From the NCBI GenBank assembly GCA_947471745.1, contig CANJKZ010000170.1, positions 3,934,001 to 3,998,000 on the forward strand: a stretch of 64,000 nucleotides of DNA, given 5' to 3'. Under the pieces are notes generated by a model, which saw nothing but the letters and a program-made list of their open reading frames with translations, ran no database searches and had not been told where the DNA came from. A program made the position numbers and the translations under genes. The DNA comes from Closterium sp. Naga37s-1 (taxonomy: Eukaryota; Streptophyta; Zygnematophyceae; Desmidiales; Closteriaceae). Below are positions 55,104 to 64,000 of this stretch, one piece after another (positions within the stretch are counted from its first letter, which is position 1; every line of letters begins with the position of its first letter).

Positions 55104-56075
55104 AGGAACAGTAGAAATAGCAGCAGTAGCGGTAGGAGAAGCAGGTAGGACGAACCAGGTAGGGCAGGGCGGCGCGGCTCGGGTCAGGTCGGGTCGCGGC
55201 TCGGCTGGGTGGCGCGGCTCGGCTCGGGGCGCGCGGCTCGGCTCAGGTCACGGCGGGGACGGGCCGCCCGCTCTCCCTCTTGTGCTGCAGCGGGAACGGG
55301 CCGCCCGGGGCCTCTGGGTGGTGGGCACGGGTCGGCGAGGTAGGCACGGGGCCGGTTGGGGCCCTAGAGAGGCAAGCGCGGGGCCGATCGGGGCCTGAGC
55401 GGGGCTAGCGCGGGGCCAAACGGGGCCTTGACGGGGCTAGCAAGGGGCCGACGGGGCCTGAACGGGGCTAGCGCGGGGCCGACGGGGCCTGAAACGGGGT
55501 CGAAGGGGCCTGAAACGGGGCTAGCGCGGGCCCGATCGGGGCCTGAATGGGGCTAGCGCGGGGCCGACGGGGCCTGAGAGGGGCTAGCGCGGGGCCTACG
55601 GGGCCTGAGACGGGGCTAGCGCGGGCCGACGGGGCCTGAAACGGGGCTAGCGCGGGCCGACGGGGCCTGAGAGGGGCTAGCGCGGGGCCGACGGGGCCTG
55701 AAACGGGGCCGACGGGGCCTGAAACGGGGCTAGCGCGGGCCGACGGGGCCTGAGAGGGGCTAGCGCGGGGCCGACGGGGCCTGAAAAGGGGCCGACGGGG
55801 CCTGAAACGGGGCTAGCGCGGGTCGACGGGGCCTGAGAGGGGCTAGCGTGGGGCCGACGGGGCCTGAAACGGGGCCGACGGGGCCTAAACGGGGCTAGCG
55901 CGGGGCCTGAACGGGGCCTTAAAGGGGCCGACGGGGCCTGAACGGGGCTAGCGCGGGGCTGTCAAGAGGGGCCTCTAGGGGCGTGACACGTCGAGGCGCC
56001 CTAGGGCACGGGTAGGTAGGTAGGTAGGTAGTTACGTAGTGGTGGGCCCTTAGAAAATTTCGGTCCTAGGAAGGA
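55104..56075 (-). repeat. Copia-5 GC-rich leader with tandem repeats
   Basis: From about 55360 to 55960 variants of CTAGCGCGGGGCCGACGGGG plus CCTGAAACGGGG repeat with a period near 32-36 bp. The segment lies between primer site and gag ATG, in the same position as the different repeats of Copia-2, -3a and -4. Confidence 0.85.
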
Positions 56076-56089
56076 CCTGCTCTATACCA

Positions 56090-56169
56090 TGTTGGAATCA
56101 CTGAACAGGAATGAATGAACTAGCAATGAAAAGAGTACAAGTACCTAACCCTAGAATTGTGTACCCCCT
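56090..56169 (-). repeat. Copia-5 5' LTR, truncated
   Basis: Inner 80 bp of the 132-bp LTR. The outer 52 bp are replaced by the start of the duplicated hAT segment, with no more than one base of shared sequence at the junction. Confidence 0.88.
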
Positions 56170-56181
56170 GCAGTAACCAGC

Positions 56182-59100
56182 ATGGAGATGAGCCGTCCAA
56201 ATACGAGGACCTCTCATGTTCCTCATCGTCGCCCTTCGTGGGGGTCACTCCGTGCCCTGTCTCTCTCGCTTCATTCAATTTCTTCGCCAGATACTAGTGC
56301 TGGAACCCTTGTTTCAGACTCTCCATCCTCGTCCTCGCAAAACCCGTGCTCGGCAGACTCAATGGTAGCCACAGACGCTGCCGCCGAATCGCCCGACGAT
56401 GATGACGAGACAGATCGATGGCCTGCTTCAGACGCTTTGACCGGCCTGGACTTTCTTAGATCATTCTTACCGACGCATGTCCCATCGAATACTCCACCTT
56501 CGCAACCTAGCTCTAGCCGTCCTCCGGTTTTCGTGCAACCTGAACCCCTGCCCACGGCCGTCACTGAACCAGTCACAGTTGCGCCACATTCTGTGCCCCA
56601 TGAGGCGTCCCCTGAAGCTCCGTCCCGTCCCGCACCACCGACGAAGCTGCGGTACCGACAGACTACGTTTCCGTGGGCAGCTCCTCCTCCTCCGTCGACC
56701 GTTGAAGCTCCCGCGAGAGTCGAATCTCCCATGCAAGGCAGCTCGAAGCCCACCGACAAGTCTGACTCCGACAAGTTGGAGTTGAAATACGAAGAAGCTC
56801 ACTTTCGTTTTAAAACAAATTGGTCTACCGATTACGAGTGGCTTATTCTAACCAAAACCTCTTCCGGTGTGCCGAGTTTTAAGTGCAGCATATGCGTGGA
56901 GTTTGCAGGACTTACACGCAAGTGTGGACGGGGTGGTGAGGGCGCGACCGACGTGCAGACGCAGGCCTTCAAGAAGCATGAAGACACGGTGAAGCATCGT
57001 TTTGCACCGAAGCGGCAGGAGGACCTCCTCCAGAAGTATGGCCATCAGCGGCGCGTCGACCTACATCCGAAAGCGCAGGACAAGGAGATGTTGCAGATCT
57101 CGGCGCTAGTGGAGTCGCTGTACTTCATGAGCTCGTGCAACGAGCCCATGGACGCTTGGATTCAGCTTGTGCGCTACCTGGCGAAGAAGAAGGTGCCCGG
57201 GTTTCCAGAGCAGGGCTACGGCACGTACTACAATACGTAAGTTTCTTGCGGTTGTGTCCACCGAGTCCGTGGTTTCCTCTATTACACAGTGTCTAACTGC
57301 CTGTGTATTTATTCCTGCACAGGTACGGCTTCGGGGAATTAACACAGGCAATTTCAACATGGCTCCAAACAACACAACTAGATCACCTTCTGACGAGCCC
57401 CTTTATCGGGATCACTCTGGACGAGAGCACAGACCGGCGGCGCGGCAAACACATGATCGTGTTTGCAACCTTTCTGCGCGACAAACAAGTTGTGACTGAG
57501 TCCTTTGCTCACCTCACGGTTGAGAAAGTTGACGCTGCATCCCTGTGTAGTTTGCTGCTTTCCCACATCAGGGCTATCGGCGTGGACCTCCGCCGTATTT
57601 CAGGAGTGAGCACGGACGGCGCGATGGTGATGGTGAGGACCCACAACGGTGTGGTTGCTCGACTTCGGATGCTCATCCCCAACTTAATTTCGTTCCACTG
57701 CATTGCTCACATGTGCGTTGCTGTTTTTTTGTTTGTTTAGTCGTTTTACAGTAATATGCGATGCTAATCTTGTTTGTTTGTACGTGTTGCAGGGAGGCTT
57801 TGGCTGCCAAAGCCGCTGCAGAGGCAATACCCACTTTCAACATGGTCGACGACGTCATCCGCGCCGTCGCTGAGTACCTGGGGCGATCATCACCGTGGCA
57901 TCAACGGTTCATGGAGCTACTGGAGGTATTTACCTCCACCAACCTCGAGGTGCAAGGGATCCACGAGGTGCGGTGGCTTTCAAGGGGTACTGCGGTCGCC
58001 CACTTCGTCGAGGTCCTCCCAGCCATCATGGTGATGCTGTCAGAGTGGAAGGACCAGACGATGTACGAGCTCGTCACGTCCTACCGGCTTCAGTTCCTGC
58101 TTCGGTTCCTGGCGGACGTTCTGGACCTCCTCAACATCCTCTCAAAGGTTTTCCAGCATCGTGAGGTAAGAAAGTTGAGTACTTTGTGTTTTTTTTCTTT
58201 TAACCAGAAACCGTGCTCTAACAAAAACTTCTTTTTGATGTGGCAGCTCGACTACCCATTGGTGCACACACAGATTGTGCGCACAACATCTCTCCTGGAG
58301 AGTCGGTACATCGACTGCGAAGAACACTTTGGCGGCGGGCCTAACGAGCGGCTTCATCGATTCATCGAGAAGCATGGGCTGAAGGGGACACCAGAGATGG
58401 TGGTGGAAGGCGCGTCGTCGGATGGGAGTCTCAACCTCTTCAAGATCACCCTTCACGAGCGCCGAGTGGCGAACTATCTCGGGGCGGGCCATCACGATGC
58501 GTGTGTGGCGCTTTGCACCGACTTTGCCGAGGGCCTCGTCGAGGAGCTTCAGTCTAAGCTCGGAGACCTCGACTCTCTTTCTGGCGTGCGGCTTTTCATA
58601 CCTGACGAGTGGCCTCCGAATTGGGAGAGGAGCGCACGGCAGGCACAGTGCCTTGAGTGGCTGTTGTCGCTAGTCACTCTGTTCCGCGCCGACGACTGCG
58701 ACGAGATTTTGCCAGGTCAGTTAATGATGTGATGCTCGTTCGCCTGTTGGCTAAACCGTCCCGTACTAATTTCTCGCCATGTCTTATGTTGCAGGCATTG
58801 ACAAGAAGCGTGCCGTGAAGGAGCTGCGGACTTAGTGCCCAGTCCTGGCCAGAGCTCCTAAGAGCGAGCGCAAGTTCAACACGGGATTGACTGCAATCCT
58901 CAAGACACCTGACTGGGAGCAAGCCTGCCCCAACCTCGTCATACTCTGGGTGGCGATTGCAGTGCTGCCTCTCAGCACCGTCGAGTGCAAGAGGGGATTC
59001 TCTCGCCAGAATCTCATCAATACGTGGCAGAGGGGTAGTTCAAAAGAATGTAGGCTCAGTGACTTGCTGTGTATGTCTATGCTACCGGTAGACTATGAGC

Positions 59101-59276
59101 TGGACGTGCCCGGGGTTGTAGAGATATGGCACAACTACAAGAAGCGCCGGCCAGTGATGGCACCTGCTGCAAGGCACAGGGAGCCCCAGAGAGCTGGGAA
59201 GGAGGCTGCAGAGGAGCTAGTAGTTCAGCCGACAGCTGTAGAGTCACATGTGATAGAATCTGACTCAGATAGTTGA
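56182..59276 (+). CDS. hAT-1: spliced hAT-type transposase gene with one nonsense codon
   Basis: Exons inferred from GT..AG sites and frame: 56182-57236, 57323-57712, 57793-58165, 58247-58715, 58795-59276. They total 2,769 nt, 922 codons plus stop, with codons split consistently (AC|G, AT|G, G|GC). The N-terminus is Ser/Pro-rich and acidic. A BED/TTF-like zinc finger has C235, C238, H266 and H272. The catalytic-core motif GITLDESTDRRRGKHMIVF follows, then HEVRWLSRG and the C-terminal dimerisation motif LPLSTVECKRGFSRQNLI. TAG at 58833-58835 (codon 776) would remove the dimerisation region. It resembles ZNF862/KIAA1586-type hAT proteins. No terminal inverted repeats were found. Confidence 0.85.
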
Positions 59277-59321
59277 AATGTTTTTAGGCGCAGTATACAA
59301 AACCGGCAGCCTTTAAACTTA

Positions 59322-59478
59322 GGGCGTGTTCCTACAGCCCCTTATCAGGTGACCTCTTGTCAGACTTGTGCGGTTCAATGCGATTCAACGCGATCGAATT
59401 TTATTATGCGCGTTTCAGTGCGGTGCGACGCGAATCTGACAAGAGGTTCGCCTGATAAGAGGCCGTAGGAACACGCCC
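59322..59478. mobile_element. 157-bp Tourist-like MITE
   Basis: Long terminal inverted repeats (GGGCGTGTTCCTACAG at the left, CTGTAGG-like/GTAGGAACACGCCC at the right) continue as CCCCTTATCAGG / CCTGATAAGAGG and CTCTTGTCAGA / TCTGACAAGAG. TTA is duplicated at 59319-59321 and 59479-59481. A 3-bp TTA duplication and GGGCNTGTT-like ends are typical of PIF/Harbinger-derived MITEs. It lies just past the hAT stop codon. Confidence 0.8.
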
Positions 59479-59481
59479 TTA

Positions 59482-60328
59482 GTGTAACTCTGAACTTTCA
59501 GCCAAAAAAAACTAGTGTTGTCTGAACTTTCAGACTCAAAATCGCATGCAACTCTGACTGACAGAGTTTAGACGAGGGTCCACTCCGACCCATCAGCGTG
59601 TCCTAAAATGAATCTTGGGCCCTGCTGAAGGCAGTCAGTTATTTTCCCATGCGCCAGATGGTCGGTCTCCCAGAGGTGTTCCATCCCATCCTATCATGCA
59701 CCTCCAAAGCGGGGAATTCCTAAACAACGGTCCCTCCCTCCGTTTATGGCAATAGGGAAGTGCATGGATAGAGTGGGGTCAAACCTTCTTGACCCACTCC
59801 ATGAACGTCAGGTTGCAAGGCTCAAGCGGGCCAGCAGCATCAGCTGTTGGCAGACACCTCGCTGGGCATTGCCACGCCCTCCACCTGCTGCTCTCGCCTC
59901 CTTGCTGCACCCCACGACTCGCCCCCCTCACTGCGCGCCTGCCAGCGCTGTGTGCGGGAGTGTCTGAGCCCTGCCAGCTGTGAGTGCCACTGCTGCCGCC
60001 ACGCCGCCTTCACCTCCAGCTGTTGCGGGGGGCATGGGATACGGCGCATTGGGATTGGGATTGCAGCGCCAATGCTGCGCGGGGCTGTGGACGGCACTGT
60101 GATGCAGGCCGTGAGCATGGGGCAAGAGTGATGCAGGCAAGCAGGAGAACGGGCTGGCAGTGCAAAACGGGTGGAGAGGGAAGCAGTGAAGGATGACGTG
60201 CATGCTGCGCACACCACCTCACACTGTCAGCCACAGCGCACAGCATGGACAGGAGCGTGCTGGGGATGGCCGCTGCACGCATGGCAGCACTGCCACCTCG
60301 ACCTGCCATGCTTGCACTACGCATCACC
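59482..60328. other. Unassigned sequence downstream of the J-protein exon
   Basis: No gene recognised. Since the J-domain exon at 60598 ends in a donor site on the minus strand, its downstream exon(s) or 3'-untranslated region may be here, but no acceptor could be tied to a recognisable C-terminus. Confidence 0.4.
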
Positions 60329-60560
60329 CACCCTCCCACCCTCCCTCCCTCCCTCCCTCCCTCCCTCCCTCCCTCCCTCCCTCCCTCCCTCCCTCCCTCC
60401 CTCCCTCCCTCCCTCCCTCCCTCCCTCCCTCCCTCCCTCCCTCCCTCCCTCCCTCCCTCCCTCCCTCCCTCCCTCCCTCCCTCGCTCGCTCCCTCGCTCC
60501 CTCGCTCCCCTCCCTCCCTCCCCTCCCTCCCCTCCCTCCCTTCCCTCCCTCCCTCCCTCT
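60329..60560. repeat. (CCCT)n microsatellite
   Basis: About 35 perfect CCCT units to 60482, then degenerate CTCG and CTCC variants to about 60560. It lies within the inferred first intron of the J-protein gene. The frames it keeps open in both directions (SLPP and GREG repeats) are by-products. Confidence 0.92.
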
Positions 60561-60597
60561 CTCTGCCGCCCATCTGCGTGAGCGCCACTTGCCTCAC

Positions 60598-61296
60598 CTG
60601 CTCCTCCACGCCGTCCCACATCGCCTGCCCCATCCACGGCCGCCGCATCCCGTGCCGCCACCGCGTCGCCGTCCTCATGCCCAAGGCCCCATGCCGTGCG
60701 CCCGCCACCAGCGGGTGCAGCAGCTCCCAGTCGTACCGCGCGCGCTGCTGCGGGTTCGACAGCACGTCGTACGCGCGCTGCACGGCGATGAACCGCCGCG
60801 TGCTCTCCGCCTCGCTCAGCCCCGCCGCGCGACTGTCAGGGTGGTAGCGCCGCGCCTCGCGCCGGTACGCCACCTTGATGTCGTGCATGGACGCGTCGCG
60901 CCGCGCCAATCCCAGCACGTCGTACAGCGTCGTGCCCGCTGCGGCAAGCCCTTCCGCCCACTCCGCTGGCACCCCGCCGCGCGGGTCAGACGCAGACGCG
61001 CGGGGTGCACGAAAGGTCCCCGTGGTGGGGCGCGCGGGGATACACAGCAGTCGGAGAAAGGGCGCGCCGCCAGGCGGACGAATAGGCAGTGTGGGTGCGA
61101 CGGCGAGGCGGCAGGGACACGGCAATTGATGAGGGCGAAGGGAGACGAGACGAGTCGGAGAGAAGGCTGGCCATAGAGCATTGGAGGGCGCGCGCGCGCA
61201 CACATGCAGTGCGGTGGTGGGGAAGAGAGACTGCGACGAGGAAGGCGGGAGAGGAGGGAGAGGGCACTGCGGCGAGCAATGCCCTCTCAGCGCCAT
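60598..61296 (-). CDS. J-domain (DnaJ-type) co-chaperone, first exon, probably plastid-targeted
   Basis: ATG at 61296 (MALRGHCSPQ) opens 233 codons to a splice donor CAG|GTGAGG at 60598/60597. The first ~110 residues are rich in Ala, Ser, Pro and Arg with almost no acidic residues, as in a plastid transit peptide. The J domain spans about 122-191 (LYDVLGLARRDASMHDIKVA, YRREARRYHPDS, AYDVLSNPQQRARYDWE) with the HPD motif at 152-154 that stimulates Hsp70 ATPase. The single-domain layout recalls plant chloroplast J-proteins of the DnaJ11/J20 group. There is no G/F or zinc region. Without the intron the frame would run into meaningless repeats. Later exons are not identified. Confidence 0.8.
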
Positions 61297-61526
61297 GGCC
61301 TGAAATGCGAGGGCAGTGCACGACACTTGACAGGGTGGAGAGCAGCAGCTACCACAACTTGCGGCGGGTATACCATTCCCTGCCAGGCGCTAGACTGGTG
61401 TGTCCGCACATGCTGCTCCCGCACCCGCCCTGCTCTCTGTGAGCTGTAAACCAGAGCACTCAGAGTGCAACTTCAGTGGCATCATTTGCTCGATCCATTG
61501 CGCTTGTACGGTAAAAGTTGTAGATA
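61297..61526. promoter_or_regulatory. Intergenic region shared by the J-protein gene and the Gypsy-2 LTR
   Basis: Only 230 bp separate the J-protein ATG (minus strand) from the start of the Gypsy-2 LTR (plus strand), so the promoter of the J-protein gene must be here or inside the LTR. No TATA box is obvious in the correct position. Confidence 0.45.
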
Positions 61527-61869
61527 TGTAAGGAAAATCTCTTTTTCCTTACTTCGCGTCCCTGCTCAACGCGTACATCACTGTAGCACCACAGTCAGCA
61601 CCGTTACCACTCGCAATCCTCGCATCGACAATCCGCCCGCCACCTTCGCACGTCGCACCCCGACCTCACGGCTCGGCGGGTAACCCGCGCTCCGGGCCTC
61701 CGCTTCGACACTTTTCCCAACCTCAGTCCCAGGCCCGTCGCGCGACAACCACAGTGCATTACCGTTACCACTGTAGTCTCGCTATATATTCTTCGCTCAT
61801 GCCTTCGCTCATTGTACTCTTGCTTCGATAGTGCAATTCTCGTTCGTTCACTCAATTGCACTCGTAACA
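61527..61869 (+). repeat. Gypsy-2 5' LTR
   Basis: About 343 bp, from TGTAAGGAAAATC to ACTCGTAACA, followed by the primer site. The LTR start forms the inverted repeat GTAAGGAAAA / TTTTCCTTAC. A possible TATA box (GCTATATATTC) lies near 61780. Only the first part is visibly similar to the Gypsy-1 LTR. Confidence 0.85.
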
Positions 61870-62051
61870 CTTGGTATTCAGAGCCTACGACCTCTTCTCT
61901 GACCGCACCCACACCTTCGCTTCCCCACTATCTCAATTTTTGGGGGGGGTAGACGTCCCTCAGCGACACAGCACCGCCGCTCGTAGTGCTCTCTCGTAAG
62001 CACGCACGGCCACGACTGAGGCTCTCGCTGAGCTCGCCCGACACCCCCGCC

Positions 62052-62702
62052 ATGGCCGAATTCACGCTCGCCACATTGACGCAGGAGCAGCTCGACCGTC
62101 TGGTGCGCCAACTCGAAGATTCGGCGCTCGAAATTGCGATGCTCACAGCGGAACGTGACTCCGCGCGTCAGCAATCAACGGTGAACACTCCAGCAGCACC
62201 ACACGCACCAACAAATGCACCTGCACAATCGGACGAGCCAATCGTCATCTCGTCCGGGACACCAACACAACACGACAGCGTGGGACAGCGCTCGGGCACA
62301 GCCAGTGATAGCTTCGCCCAACCAATGCCTGGCATGGGAGGAAACAGGGGCGCGCCAAGCCCGCGGGAGCCTCGCGAAGCCCGTCGGCACGTGGAGTTCG
62401 CGGCGACAAGTGGCGAACAGGCCATCATGCCACTCAAGCCGCGACGCCCGCCCTGTTTCGACCCGAGCCAGCGTGGAGGTCCGACGGTTCAATCGTGGGT
62501 TTTCACGATGAACGTCTTCTTCGACGCGAATTACGTCGAGTCGGACGCAGCGAAGATTCGGTATGCCGTTTCGCTGTTAAGGGGCCCCGCCATGGACTGG
62601 TGGCGAGTCATCGTGACGTCGCCACGCGCCTACGAGCCACCGTCGCAAGAGGAAGGGCCCACGGGTCCATCGTGCGAACAGCACGGGTGTTTTCGAAAAT
62701 AG
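62052..62702 (+). pseudogene. Gypsy-2 Gag, 3' end lost
   Basis: ATG at 62052 (MAEFTLATLTQEQLDRLVRQ). It shares with Gypsy-1 a coiled-coil-like start, RPPCFDPSQRGGPTVQSW, NVFFDANYVES and LLRGPAMDWWRVIV. After EEGPTGPS the gag sequence stops matching and the frame reads out-of-frame RT sequence to a TAG at 62700. The C-terminal gag half and any zinc finger are deleted. Confidence 0.85.
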
Positions 62703-64000
62703 ACTTACGGGGGGGTTACCATCAGATTCGGGTCGAACCATCGGACTGCGCCAAGACAGCATTTAGGACTAGGTACGGGTCGTTTGAGTACACGGTGATG
62801 CCTTTCGGGCTGACCAACACGCCCGCAACATTTCAGATGACCATGAACGAGGTGTTTAGGCCATTCTTAGATAAATGCGTGATAGTTTACCTCGACGACA
62901 TCCTCGTCTACAGTCGCGACAAGCAGCAGCATTTAGCGGATCTCGAAGCAGTATTTAAAGTTTTAGAGGAACATGGGTTACTCACCAAGGGCTCTAAGTG
63001 CGAGTTTTTTCGGGACAAACTAGAATTTTTGGGGCACGTTATTTCGGAGGCTGGAGTTGAAATCGACCCACAGAAGCTGGATACCGTAAAAGCGTGGCGT
63101 CCCCCGACGAACATCACGGAACTGCAGAGTTTTTTAGGGTTCGTTAATTATGTTCGTCGGTTCGTCCCCAACATGGCACAGTTGACTGCCCCGCTGACGG
63201 ATTTACTGCGAAAGGGGGTCGTTTTTACGTGGGGGGAGAAAGAGCATGCTGCCTTCTCTGCCCTGAAAAATGTTCTCTGTTCACCGCCCGTCCTGCGCAT
63301 CGCCGACCCACACCGCCCCTTCGAGGTTGTTACAGACGCAAGCGACATCGCCATTGGAGCCGTACTGCTACAGGACTTCGGCAACGGCCTACAGCCCATC
63401 GCATATGAGTCACGAAAATTGCATCCGCCCGAGTGAAATTACCCGATACACGACCGCGAAATGCTCGCGATCGTGCATGCGTTCAAAGTGTGGCGCTGCT
63501 ACTTGACCGGCGCAGACGTGACAGTACGGACAGACCACCGATCACTACAGTACCTCCGCGCACAGCCCCACCTCAACCCACGACAGATTCGGTGGCTCGA
63601 TTTCCTCGAGTCAAACTTCCACTACACAGTCACCTATAAAAAAGGAGCCTTGAACATAGCCGACGCACTGACCCGCCCCACTGCCCAGATCCACGCGATA
63701 CTACTCGCCCAGACCAGCCCGCTACTGACAAGACTATTTACCCACGGATATCAAACGGACGCATTCTTCACAGGAGGAAATTCGCAGCAGTTCGCAGCAG
63801 CCAAGGGAGTCTATTACGTAAAAGCCGGGACCGACCGCATCTGGGTACCAGGGTACACACTGCTACGGGAATTACTATTACAGGAGGCACACGACGGGGT
63901 TACCTCGGGACATTTCGGGGTAGAGAAAACACGGCAGCAGCTGCAGCGGTATTATTACTGGCCCGAAATGTTGACCGACGTGCAGCGACACGTGGCATCG
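62672..64000 (+). pseudogene. Gypsy-2 Pol: RT, RNase H and integrase finger (partial)
   Basis: In a different frame from gag: [39 protein letters not shown], the catalytic VIVYLDDILVYS (about 62880), LGHVISEAGVEIDP, RNase H PFEVVTDASDIAIGAVLLQD, and, after TGA at 63434 where Gypsy-1 has arginine, NYPIHDREMLAIVHAFKVW, ADALTRP and the integrase finger GHFGVEKTRQQLQRYYYW. It is cut by the window edge. Confidence 0.88.

Larger units (their letters stand above)
48733..56169 (-). mobile_element. Copia-5: family A element with intact polyprotein
   Basis: The 3' LTR is complete (48733-48864, 132 bp). The 5' LTR keeps only its inner 80 bp (56090-56169), which differ from the other LTR at one base. 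The primer site is TGGTATAGAGCAGG (56076-56089) and the polypurine tract CTATGGGGGTG is present. Instead of a 5-bp target duplication the element lies between two copies of 518 bp of the hAT gene (48215-48732 and 56169-56686). Loss of the first 52 bp of the 5' LTR removes the outer integration end and possibly promoter sequence. Confidence 0.92.
61527..64000 (+). mobile_element. Gypsy-2: chromovirus, internally deleted, continues past the window
   Basis: 5' LTR, primer site TGGTATTCAGAGCC (61872-61885), gag, then an abrupt jump into reverse transcriptase, RNase H and the start of integrase. Close protein similarity to Gypsy-1 shows it is the same family. About 1.5 kb (gag C-terminal half, protease and RT N-terminus) is missing relative to Gypsy-1. 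The chromodomain and 3' LTR would lie beyond 64000. Confidence 0.9.

Noticed and set aside
55360..55960. Regular repeats in the copia leaders considered as a CRISPR-like array
   Set aside because: There are no unique spacers of constant length and no cas genes; the units are head-to-tail tandem repeats in a eukaryotic retrotransposon leader.
47640..59640. Terminal inverted repeats for the hAT gene (CCCTAGATATCAGAC near 47666 against GACGAGGG near 59575)
   Set aside because: The similarity is weak and no 8-bp duplication could be found, so no transposon boundary is claimed.
60171..61176. Plus-strand frames rich in SLPP repeats overlapping the J-protein gene
   Set aside because: They come from the CCCT microsatellite and from the strand opposite a clear J domain.
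1..64000. tRNA or rRNA genes
   Set aside because: The only tRNA-like matches are short primer-binding sites next to LTRs; no cloverleaf or rRNA core was recognised.

Overview
This window looks like a gene-poor, repeat-rich piece of a eukaryotic nuclear genome from the green lineage. Most of the 64 kb is LTR retrotransposon. The clues are plant-type Ty1/copia polyproteins, chromodomain-bearing Ty3/gypsy elements (chromoviruses), primer-binding sites resembling the plant initiator-Met tRNA 3' end, spliced genes with GT..AG introns, a hAT-type transposase gene, a Tourist-like MITE and a J-domain protein with a plastid-like N-terminus. High GC and extreme low-complexity coding repeats would suit a streptophyte alga such as a zygnematophyte. 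That last step is inference, not something the sequence proves.

Layout. 1-5310: a decayed + strand copia (Copia-1), split by an LTR element that carries only gag and protease (141-4235). 5318-10649: a minus-strand chromovirus (Gypsy-1) holding a 241-bp LTR-like insertion. 11129-12503: a large solo LTR. 13141-26986: a minus-strand copia of a second lineage (Copia-B), split inside gag by a 7.0-kb copia (Copia-2, 18664-25699). 27578-28221: the 3' end of a dead hAT gene. 28222-37311: a composite of two copia pieces (Copia-3b and Copia-3a) meeting at a minisatellite. 37957-45438: Copia-4. 45659-47557: a second copy of the large solo LTR, holding a 467-bp inverted-repeat element with TTAA target sites. 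48215-59276: a hAT-derived gene whose first 518 bp are duplicated on either side of Copia-5, which keeps an uninterrupted 2,020-residue Gag-Pol frame. 59322-59478: a MITE. 60598-61296: a J-domain protein gene. 61527-64000: the start of a second, internally deleted chromovirus (Gypsy-2).

Copia-1 to Copia-5 form one lineage, called family A here. They share a long C-x13-C-x3/4-H-x4-C motif after Gag, a glycine tract, DD35E integrase, a very long repeat-filled linker before reverse transcriptase, short LTRs of about 110-140 bp, and (in four copies) a GC-rich tandemly repeated leader. Five insertions keep identical or near-identical 5-bp target duplications, so the order of nesting can be read directly. 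Several dead copies keep one reading frame and are broken mainly by nonsense codons that C-to-T changes would produce. No rRNA, tRNA or CRISPR array was recognised.
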